A stretch of 64,000 nt of DNA from assembly GCF_030068505.1 (NCBI RefSeq), contig NZ_JAQOSO010000096.1, positions 88,242 through 152,241 of the forward strand, given 5' to 3'. Shown here one piece after another: positions 53,079-61,002 of this stretch. The translations under genes and the position numbers were made by a program. Positions within the stretch are counted from its first letter, which is position 1. The number at the start of each line of letters is the position of its first letter. The notes under the pieces were generated by a model. The model had not been told where the DNA came from. It saw only the letters and a list, made by a program, of their open reading frames with translations, and made no database searches. The stretch comes from Roseofilum capinflatum BLCC-M114 (GTDB lineage: Bacteria; Cyanobacteriota; Cyanobacteriia; Cyanobacteriales; Desertifilaceae).

Positions 53079-54584
53079 GTGGAAACCATTCTTTTTGATG
53101 GCGCGTTAAATACTCTCCCCACCGAACAAGGCTACTTGTTTTTACAGGGTAATGGCTCTTCGCAAGCGGATGTCCTCAGTAACAATCGGGTCACGGTCAA
53201 CACTCACAACGGCCCGCCCTCTTTAGGGTACGTCAACTATAGTTTGCTGCAACTCCCCTTCCCAGTTAACAGCTCTCCTCACGTCAACCCTTTCAACGCC
53301 CGATTTCCCGTCCTCAACCCGACAGAGGGCTATACCGTATCCTTTAACCTCGCCCTCGACTCAGAGCAGAGTTCCGATCCCAATCAGGCTGGTTTAACCC
53401 TGCTGGTGGTGAGTGATAAGGAAGCTGGTGAAATCGAGTTCGGGTTTACCGAAACCCAAATTTTTGCCAAAAATGCTGATTTCATCCCCGGAGAATCCGT
53501 TAACTTTAATACTCAAAGTGCAACCGACTATGAATTAGCAGTCAAGGATCAGAGCTATACCCTTTTGGCCAATGGACAACCGATCCTAAGCGGGCCCCTT
53601 CGTAACTATGGGGTGGGTGAAACCAATACCTATTCATACCCGAATTGGTTTTTCTTAGGAGATAACACAGATCAAGCCAGTTCAATATTTTCCCTCGGCT
53701 CCCTATCCATCGAAGTTGCAGACGGTTTAACGGAGTCCCTACTCCCCACGAGGGGAACGGTGTTAACCTCAAGTCCCTCTCCTTTCCCCCTAGAGCGTCG
53801 GGTAGGAACAGAGGGCCACGATCTGATCATTCCCTCGATCAACCCTTTAGCCCGAAATTATTCTATTGTTAATCTGTTCGGGGGTCTTTGGGCTTTAGAG
53901 GGAGATGACCGAGTATTTGGTTCACCTTTTAGTGAAATCATTCTGGGAAATGAGGGTGAGGATCAATTGTGGGGTGGGGGAGATAGCGATCGCCTGTTGG
54001 GAGGACAAGGTAATGATTTCCTCTTTGGTGGCCTGTTGCACGATCTGCTACGGGGGGATCTCGACTCCGATCGCCTTTGGGGAGACTCAGGCAATGATAC
54101 CTTGCGAGGCGGCCAAGGCAATGATACCTTGCAGGGGGGAGCCGGCCAAGATTTCCTCGTGGGAGATTTAGGCTTCGATTTGCTCATGGGGGGTGAAGAG
54201 GCCGATACCTTGGTCTTGCGCTACGATGAAGCCAACAACAATCCCGGTTTGGTCGATCAAATTCTCGATTGGAATGGCAATGAAGACCGCATCGGTCTCA
54301 CGGATGGCTTAACTTTCTCGGATCTAGACTTGGATACTACGGTCAATGTGGGCGGAACCTTGGCCCTAGATACGGTGATTAAAGTTCGTGCCACCGGACA
54401 AAGTTTAGGCACTCTAATCGATTACAGTTCTGGATTAAGTGCCGACCATTTTACCTCCCTTTCTCCCTCAGAGATGCAAACGGGAGCTGATGTCTTCAAT
54501 CCCCAAATCATGCCCTATATACCGCCATCGTTGTTTCCTGATGTGATCTATATTCCCAATATTGTCCCACCCATCCCCCAATAA
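53079..54584 (+). CDS. RTX (hemolysin-type calcium-binding repeat) protein
   Basis: The GTG start is fixed by AGGAGG at 5-bp spacing. The product has 501 residues. Residues 1-215 form a beta-rich lectin-like or concanavalin-like domain (GYTVSFNLALDSEQSSDPNQ, ETQIFAKNADFIPGESVNF, NGQPILSGPLRNYGVG). About residues 285-385 carry six to seven Gly/Asp nonapeptides (GGDSDRLLGGQGNDFLFGG, GDSGNDTLRGGQGNDTLQGG) forming a calcium beta-roll. The C-terminus (DTLVLRYDEANNNPGLVDQI, then a Pro-rich end) is the usual uncleaved type I secretion signal region. It is therefore probably secreted, possibly to the cell surface. Confidence 0.9.
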   Translation: METILFDGALNTLPTEQGYLFLQGNGSSQADVLSNNRVTVNTHNGPPSLGYVNYSLLQLPFPVNSSPHVNPFNARFPVLNPTEGYTVSFNLALDSEQSSDPNQAGLTLLVVSDKEAGEIEFGFTETQIFAKNADFIPGESVNFNTQSATDYELAVKDQSYTLLANGQPILSGPLRNYGVGETNTYSYPNWFFLGDNTDQASSIFSLGSLSIEVADGLTESLLPTRGTVLTSSPSPFPLERRVGTEGHDLIIPSINPLARNYSIVNLFGGLWALEGDDRVFGSPFSEIILGNEGEDQLWGGGDSDRLLGGQGNDFLFGGLLHDLLRGDLDSDRLWGDSGNDTLRGGQGNDTLQGGAGQDFLVGDLGFDLLMGGEEADTLVLRYDEANNNPGLVDQILDWNGNEDRIGLTDGLTFSDLDLDTTVNVGGTLALDTVIKVRATGQSLGTLIDYSSGLSADHFTSLSPSEMQTGADVFNPQIMPYIPPSLFPDVIYIPNIVPPIPQ

Positions 54585-54603
54585 GGATTCAGAGGAGAAA
54601 TGG

Positions 54604-56622
54604 TTAATCTTCAATAACAGTAGAATCAGTCTCCGTATTTTTTTCCATTCCCTGTTCATCCGGGCGATCGCCCCCCAGAGTGGCAGAATAGTGAGTATCC
54701 TTATCATCTGAAGGGGTTTCATCGGCATAAAAGCGATAGAAGAGGGTCGTATCTTCAAACTCATGCTCATCCAAAACATGATGAAAAATCCCCATATCGA
54801 CCATCATTTGTCCCATCATGACCGATTCCATACGGGTGGCTTGTTCGTGTTGCATTAGCCACTCCACCACTTCAGTCCCGGTAAAACAGTGAGAAAAGAC
54901 TTTTAAACCATAGCGGCGATCGCGAATAGACAGACCTTCCGGGCCCCGCATTCGTTGAATGATATCTTCCCAATCATATTCGGGCTGAATTTTAGGGGGT
55001 TCGGGTATGGGGACAGGGGAGGGTTGCCAATTCTCTCGCCCTTGCTGTTTTAACCAGGTATCGGTAACTTGTTCGAGTCCAGGGAGTTTAAGATGTAAAT
55101 CTCGTTGAGGAAAGGGAATTTCAATGCCATAGTATTGCAAATACAGGGCCATGTGATGGAGTAAATGGGTTCTCACTTTCGGTTGTTTCAAGGGGTCTCG
55201 AATAAAGACCACGATGCGAAAATTAAGGGCACTCTCTCCAAAACCTCTAAATTGGGCTTTCGGTGGGGGATGGCGGAGAATTTCCGGGTGGGGAAGTTGG
55301 GCAACGGCCAGCAGGATATCATGAACCCGTTGCATATCCGAGCCATAGGCCACATCCACATATACTTTCAGACGGGTTAAACCGGTACGATTCCAATTTT
55401 GCACTTCTCCTTCAATAAAGCGAGAGTTGGGAACCATGATCGTCACCCGGTCAATGGTGGTCATTTCGGTCACTCTGGGGCCGATGCGTTGCACCAAACC
55501 TTGAAAGTCTCCCACTTGCACCAGTTCTCCCACTTGGATGGGTCGTTCAAAGATCATAATTAGGCCGCTAATAAAATCTTTGACGATGTTTTGTAGACCG
55601 AACCCAATCCCCACACCGAGGACACTAATGACGATCGCCAAGGAGCTAAAGTCTACCCCACTGAGGGTGAGAATGAGCAGAAATCCAATAAACAGCAGAC
55701 CATAGCGAATAAAGGAGGCGATCGCCTGTTGGGAATGGCGATTGACTCCCACCAGGGGGACAATTTTGGCCTTGAGAACTTCGGTAAAGGAGTTAGTCAG
55801 GAATATTAAGGCGATCGCCATTACTCCAATTAACAGTAAATTATTCAGGGATAAGGCCCGTTCTCCGACGGTAAAAATTTGCGCCGAAAACAGATTCCGC
55901 AAGAGAATATAGGTACGATAGAGCCAGCGACGACTGAGGGGAAAAAGATTGGTGACATAAGAGATAAAGATCAGCCAAGTCGCCACTTGTAACAGGATCA
56001 GGGCTAAGATTTTCCAGGAGGTTTTAATCAGCTCCCCATCCTGGTTTTTTTGTCGTCGTAACCGTCTTTGTAGCCAAAACCAGAGACATTGCAGGGCGAT
56101 CGCCACACCACTGGCAATCAGGGCCATTTTAATTGCCCAGGCTCTATAAATCGGGGTTCGTTCCCGGCGAGCGCGTTGCAGAGCTTGCTGAATCTCATTT
56201 CGCCAAATTTGAGCCTGTTCTAGGGAGGGATGCCCTGGCATCATATCCGATTCACTGACCGAGATCAGGTGACGGTTATTCACTTGCAGACTGACTTGGC
56301 CGTTATGCTCAACAATTTTGACTTCAGGCGGGGTATTAGTGGCGATCGCCCCATCCAATTTTTCCTGTAAGAGCTGATTCACTTGCTTGGCTCTTTCCTG
56401 AGCGCTAAAATTCCCAGACGCTTCTACCTCAAATAACTCATAACCATCCAATACAATTGGAGCCTTACTAGCCACCGTTGCCGTTGATGGCGTTTGTCCC
56501 CATCCTGGTAAAGATAGAGTCATTCCCCATATCACCAAACCCAATACACCGATCCACAGCAGTGGAACTAAACCGCGTCTGCTTCTTGTCTGAGGATATC
56601 CCCTATGCCCTCGTCGAGCCAT
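54604..56622 (-). CDS. MscS-family mechanosensitive channel fused to a DEP domain
   Basis: This protein has 672 residues. A signal-anchor helix (LVPLLWIGVLGLVIWGMTLSL) and a periplasmic ~130-residue domain come first. Five or so membrane helices end in the MscS pore helix, with VDFSSLAIVISVLGVGIGFGLQNIVKDFISGL. The beta domain follows (RPIQVGELVQVGDFQGLVQRIGPRVTEM and VPNSRFIEGEVQNWNR). The last ~100 residues form a DEP domain (DRRYGLKVFSHCFTGTEVVEWLMQHEQATR, then GIFHHVLDEHEFEDTTLFYRF), an unusual addition, since DEP domains normally mediate membrane or G-protein-related signalling. It lies 6 bp downstream of mtnA. Confidence 0.9.
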   Translation of the reverse strand: MARRGHRGYPQTRSRRGLVPLLWIGVLGLVIWGMTLSLPGWGQTPSTATVASKAPIVLDGYELFEVEASGNFSAQERAKQVNQLLQEKLDGAIATNTPPEVKIVEHNGQVSLQVNNRHLISVSESDMMPGHPSLEQAQIWRNEIQQALQRARRERTPIYRAWAIKMALIASGVAIALQCLWFWLQRRLRRQKNQDGELIKTSWKILALILLQVATWLIFISYVTNLFPLSRRWLYRTYILLRNLFSAQIFTVGERALSLNNLLLIGVMAIALIFLTNSFTEVLKAKIVPLVGVNRHSQQAIASFIRYGLLFIGFLLILTLSGVDFSSLAIVISVLGVGIGFGLQNIVKDFISGLIMIFERPIQVGELVQVGDFQGLVQRIGPRVTEMTTIDRVTIMVPNSRFIEGEVQNWNRTGLTRLKVYVDVAYGSDMQRVHDILLAVAQLPHPEILRHPPPKAQFRGFGESALNFRIVVFIRDPLKQPKVRTHLLHHMALYLQYYGIEIPFPQRDLHLKLPGLEQVTDTWLKQQGRENWQPSPVPIPEPPKIQPEYDWEDIIQRMRGPEGLSIRDRRYGLKVFSHCFTGTEVVEWLMQHEQATRMESVMMGQMMVDMGIFHHVLDEHEFEDTTLFYRFYADETPSDDKDTHYSATLGGDRPDEQGMEKNTETDSTVIED

Positions 56623-56628
56623 CTGTCT

Positions 56629-57681
56629 CTACTCCTTCAGATTAATTAAATCCTGGGGCGCAACTGCCCCTTTTTCCGTAATAATCCCTGCAATCAACGC
56701 CGCAGGAGTAACATCAAACGCGGGATTATAATACTCCACACCGGCTGGTGTAATCTGGGTTTCTCCCACTTGCGCCACTTCTTGACTATCGCGCTCTTCG
56801 ATCGGAATTTCTCCGCCATCGGCTAACTTAAAATCCACGGTAGACAGGGGAGCCGCAACATAAAACGGAATATTGTGAGCTTTCGCCGCCAGAGCCACAC
56901 TATAGGTTCCAATTTTATTGGCCGTATCCCCATTGGCGCTAATGCGATCGGCTCCCACTACGACTGCATCAATCCTACCTTGTTGCATACAATGGGCCGC
57001 CATATTATCCGTAATCACCGTAACCGGTATTCCTTCTTGCACGCATTCCCAAGCCGTCAACTTTGCCCCTTGCAACCGGGGGCGAGTTTCGTCCGCATAG
57101 ACACGCTTCAACCGTCCCTGTGCCCAAGCACTTCTCACCACCCCTAAAGCTGTTCCATACCCGGCTGTAGCCAAAGCCCCGGCATTGCAGTGAGTTAACA
57201 GATTTAACCGATCTGGCGTATCTGGTAATACTTTAACCCCCTCTTCTCCGATCGCCTGACAAGTCTGTATATCCTCTTGTTGGATCTGTTCAGCCTCAGC
57301 CAACAATTGGGACTGAATTTCCCCGACAGAACCGGATATATTCCGAGCCGTTTCTAACATCCGTTGAATAGCCCAAAACAAATTCACCGCCGTTGGGCGA
57401 GTTTGTTTGAGCCTTTCCGCCACTGCTTCGAGTTGCTCCAGAAACAGGGCACGCTCTTGAGTTTGAATTTCCCGCGCTCCTAAAGCCATGCCATAAGCTG
57501 CCGAAACTCCGATCGCCGGAGCGCCTCGCACAATCATTGTTTTAATCGCCCGTGCCATCTCAGATGAGTTACGAATGCTCACCGTTGTATATTCTCCCGG
57601 TAGGCAAGTTTGATCGATCAGAATCACGCATTGATAGTCTCGATCCCAACGCACAGGATAAACCGGAGTATTGCAAACCAT
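56629..57681 (-). CDS. mtnA: S-methyl-5-thioribose-1-phosphate isomerase
   Basis: This 350-residue enzyme of the methionine salvage pathway converts methylthioribose-1-phosphate to the ribulose form. Signatures are [43 protein letters not shown] with the catalytic Cys, and [24 protein letters not shown] with the catalytic Asp. The length is standard, and homology to eIF2B subunits is expected. The stop is 6 bp from the mechanosensitive-channel start, so the two are probably cotranscribed. Confidence 0.95.
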   Translation of the reverse strand: MVCNTPVYPVRWDRDYQCVILIDQTCLPGEYTTVSIRNSSEMARAIKTMIVRGAPAIGVSAAYGMALGAREIQTQERALFLEQLEAVAERLKQTRPTAVNLFWAIQRMLETARNISGSVGEIQSQLLAEAEQIQQEDIQTCQAIGEEGVKVLPDTPDRLNLLTHCNAGALATAGYGTALGVVRSAWAQGRLKRVYADETRPRLQGAKLTAWECVQEGIPVTVITDNMAAHCMQQGRIDAVVVGADRISANGDTANKIGTYSVALAAKAHNIPFYVAAPLSTVDFKLADGGEIPIEERDSQEVAQVGETQITPAGVEYYNPAFDVTPAALIAGIITEKGAVAPQDLINLKE

Positions 57682-57758
57682 GGGACTTGAATTTACTATT
57701 TTTGACCTTTCTATAGTAATACTCTATAGTAATACAGCTAATACAGCATTTCCCTATC

Positions 57759-60695
57759 TTAATGATTCTGCCGTATCGGAATTTCAATGATAAACCTTGT
57801 TCCCTTGCCCACATCCGAGAAACAGCTTAACTGTCCATGATGTTTTTTCACAATAATTTCATAACTAATCGATAAGCCTAAACCCGTGCCATTACCCACC
57901 GGTTTGGTTGTAAAAAAGGCATCAAAAATTTTAGGCTGAATCGATGCAGGAATTCCTGGCCCATTATCGGCGATCGCAATCGAAACCCAATGGGGCTGTT
58001 GGATCTCAGTCGTAATTGTAATTTGATTGGGAGATTGAACCAGTTCCTCCCAAGATCGGCATTTATTCTGCTCTTCAAAAATATCAAGTGCATTCACTAA
58101 AATATTCATAAACACCTGATTAAGCTGTCCTGGATAGCATTCAATCAAGGGCAATTTTTCATAGTTCCGAATCACTTTAATCCCTGGATTTGTAGGGGTT
58201 TGATTCAATCGATTCCCCAAAATCATCAATGCACTTTCAATCCCATCATGGATATCCACAACCTTGAAATCAGATTCATCTAACCGGGAAAACACCCGTA
58301 AAGACAAAACAATTTGCCGAATGCGATTAGTTCCCACCTGCATAGACTGTAACAGTTCAGGCAAGTCTTCACGAATAAATCCAATCTCCAATTCATCTTT
58401 TAATGCGGTCAGTTTTTGGCTTGGATGTTCTAATTCCTGTTCGTAAGCATCAAGTAATTTTAATAAATCATCCACATAATCAACGGCATGGATTAGATTG
58501 CCGTAAATGAAATTAACTGGATTATTGATCTCGTGGGCAATTCCTGCCACTAATTGACCCAAACTAGACATTTTTTCGGTTTGTACCAATTGGCTTTGAG
58601 TGCGTTTGAGCTGCTGTAAAGTTGTCGATAACTCGGCGGTTCGTTCCGCGACTCGTTGTTCGAGTTGATGGGTTAACTCTTGTAGAGCGAATTGGGTGCG
58701 TTCCCGTTCTTCAATTTCCGCTTGTAATTGTAAATTTTGCTTGTCTAATTCTTCTTCGGCTAACTCTTGACTTTCTTCACTTAGGACAAACCACCAAGCT
58801 CCCACTGCACATAGGACTAAGAGTAAAGAATAGATTTTTAAGAACAGAGTGGTAATGAAGGGAATCTCTTCGGCTGGAACCTGGGCAGATTCCCACACTC
58901 CAAAGAAGAAGACTAAACCTAAGACGGCTCCACTGGTTCCGGCTAAGAGGAAAAAGCCGCCTAAAAAGCGGATAACCCGTTTGAGAAATTGGGGAGAAAA
59001 GTGTTGTCCAATTGGGGAGATCCACCCCTGGGAAAACCAGAACAATTGAGTTTCTGCGGTATGCTTACAGGCATCATGACAATGGGCTTCTAGGGTGCAA
59101 CAGAGGGAACAAATGTGGCCCTGATAAATGGGACAATAGGCACTATCGGCCGGTTCGTAGTGCTGTTCGCAAATGGAGCATTGAATCAGGGAGGGACTGA
59201 GGTTGATGCGATCGCGGAGTTCGTTTGTACGGGCGATATAATATTTTCCCTGGGTTATCCAAGCCAATAGGGGCGATAAAATCAGGGCAATGCCCAAGGC
59301 TAAAAAGGCGGAATAGGCTTGCAGATAAGGGCCCAAGAGTCCCAGAAAGGCGATAATGGCAACTGCGGAGGCGATCGCCATGGAACCAAAGCCGACGGGA
59401 TTGATATTGTAGAGATAGGCTCGCTTAAACTCGATATAGGAAGGGCTGAGTTTCAGGGGTTTATTAATGACTAAATCGGCGACTAATGCCCCGATCCAGG
59501 CGATCGCCACATTGGAATATAGCCCCAAAACCGCCTCCAGAGTCTCAAATACGCCTAATTCCATCAGCAGCAGGGCGATCGTCACATTAAACACTAACCA
59601 GACTACCCGCCCCGGATGAGAATGGGTCACACGGGAGAAAAAATTAGACCAAGCCAACGATCCTCCATAGGCATTGGTAACATTAATTTTCACTTGAGAA
59701 ATTATCACAAATAGGGTCGCCACGGCCAACACTACCCCCGGATCGTCAAACATATCCGCAAACCCACCCAGATACATTTGAATCGGTTGTTTAGCTTCAC
59801 TTTCGGCCAATCCATGGGCGATCGCCAAAGCTGCTAAAAAAGACCCCCCTAACTGTTTCGCCATGCCCAAAAACACCCAACCCGGCCCTGCTGCTAACAC
59901 AGCTAACCACCATTTCCAAGCATTTTCCGAGGTCTTTTCCGGCAAAAACCGTAAATAATCCACCTGTTCTCCTAACTGGGCAATCATAGCCAAAGACACC
60001 GTTGCTGCTGACCCAAACAACAGGGAATTGAACCCCGTTCCACTCGCTGAATGTCCGGCAAAATCAAGCCAATATTGAAATGCCCCCGGCTCCTTATAGG
60101 CCACAAAAACATAGGGCGAAATCATCAAACATAACCAAATCGGCTGCGTCCACAGTTGCAACTGATTAATCAACGTCACCCCATAGAAAACTAAGGGAAT
60201 AATCACCACCGAACAGACCAAATAGCCCCAAGCCAAGGGTAAATGAAAATATAACTCCAAGGCTTGGGCCATAATTGCCGCTTCTAAGGCAAAGAAAATA
60301 AAGGTAAACGAAGCATAAACCAAGGACGTAAGGGTTGAGCCGATATAGCCAAATCCTGCACCCCTGGTCAACAAATCCATATCAATACTGTATTTGGCGG
60401 CATAATAGGTAATGGGCACACCCGCCAGAAAAATAATTAAGCCTGAAAATAAAATCGCCCAAAATGCATTGGTAAATCCATAATTGATTAATAAAGAAGC
60501 TCCGATCGCCTCCAATGCCAGAAAAGAGATCCCCCCAAGCGCCGTATTTGCCACCAAAAACTCCGACCATTTACGGAAAGATTTGGGGGCATAGCGCAGA
60601 GAATAATCTTCTAGGGTTTCATTGGCTACCCAAGTATTATAATCTCGCCGCTCTTTAACGATGCCTTTAACCAGATTCTTCATCAACAGAGTCAT
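57759..60695 (-). CDS. NCS1-type transporter fused to a Cys-rich module and a histidine kinase
   Basis: This protein has 978 residues. Residues about 40-480 form an NCS1 cytosine/purine-permease-like 12-helix unit (DLLTRGAGFGYIGSTLTSLVYASFTFIFFALEAAIM). Residues about 500-545 contain ten Cys/His in a zinc-ribbon or B-box-like pattern (CSICEQHYEPADSAYCPIYQ then CSLCCTLEAHCHDACKH). Two more helices lead to a coiled coil and then HisKA (LGQLVAGIAHEINNPVNFIY, phospho-acceptor His) and HATPase (VSIAIADNGPGIPASIQ, TGLGLSISYEIIVKKHHG). It thus looks like a transporter that senses its own substrate or flux. No response regulator is adjacent. Confidence 0.88.
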   Translation of the reverse strand: MTLLMKNLVKGIVKERRDYNTWVANETLEDYSLRYAPKSFRKWSEFLVANTALGGISFLALEAIGASLLINYGFTNAFWAILFSGLIIFLAGVPITYYAAKYSIDMDLLTRGAGFGYIGSTLTSLVYASFTFIFFALEAAIMAQALELYFHLPLAWGYLVCSVVIIPLVFYGVTLINQLQLWTQPIWLCLMISPYVFVAYKEPGAFQYWLDFAGHSASGTGFNSLLFGSAATVSLAMIAQLGEQVDYLRFLPEKTSENAWKWWLAVLAAGPGWVFLGMAKQLGGSFLAALAIAHGLAESEAKQPIQMYLGGFADMFDDPGVVLAVATLFVIISQVKINVTNAYGGSLAWSNFFSRVTHSHPGRVVWLVFNVTIALLLMELGVFETLEAVLGLYSNVAIAWIGALVADLVINKPLKLSPSYIEFKRAYLYNINPVGFGSMAIASAVAIIAFLGLLGPYLQAYSAFLALGIALILSPLLAWITQGKYYIARTNELRDRINLSPSLIQCSICEQHYEPADSAYCPIYQGHICSLCCTLEAHCHDACKHTAETQLFWFSQGWISPIGQHFSPQFLKRVIRFLGGFFLLAGTSGAVLGLVFFFGVWESAQVPAEEIPFITTLFLKIYSLLLVLCAVGAWWFVLSEESQELAEEELDKQNLQLQAEIEERERTQFALQELTHQLEQRVAERTAELSTTLQQLKRTQSQLVQTEKMSSLGQLVAGIAHEINNPVNFIYGNLIHAVDYVDDLLKLLDAYEQELEHPSQKLTALKDELEIGFIREDLPELLQSMQVGTNRIRQIVLSLRVFSRLDESDFKVVDIHDGIESALMILGNRLNQTPTNPGIKVIRNYEKLPLIECYPGQLNQVFMNILVNALDIFEEQNKCRSWEELVQSPNQITITTEIQQPHWVSIAIADNGPGIPASIQPKIFDAFFTTKPVGNGTGLGLSISYEIIVKKHHGQLSCFSDVGKGTRFIIEIPIRQNH

Positions 60696-61002
60696 AGAAT
60701 GTGTATCTCATTGACCAACGTTAGAGGTTGACCTTTATGGTTCGATCTACAGTTCGGTAAAGTTTTTTAGCGACGATAGAGTATTCTACCCGCTCATCTA
60801 AGGGGGTTTTGCTTAAGATAGATGCTTTCAGTAATGATAAATATCTTAAATCAACTCGATGCTGGCCGCAGTGTCTCACGCTACTATAGTATTCTGTGCC
60901 AGATAAGGGGGACTCTGGGCGATCGCTAGGTTTGGCAATGGAAATGTATGTTTTAGAAATGGGGATAGAATAAAGACAAACAACGCTACTGTTTGCGTAT
61001 CG
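60696..61002. other. Intergenic region, nothing recognised
   Basis: These 307 bp lie between two divergent genes (the NCS1-kinase and the STAND gene). A 99-codon reverse frame is present but lacks any recognisable feature and is judged spurious. Promoters for both genes should lie here, but no clear -35/-10 pair was found. Confidence 0.6.
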
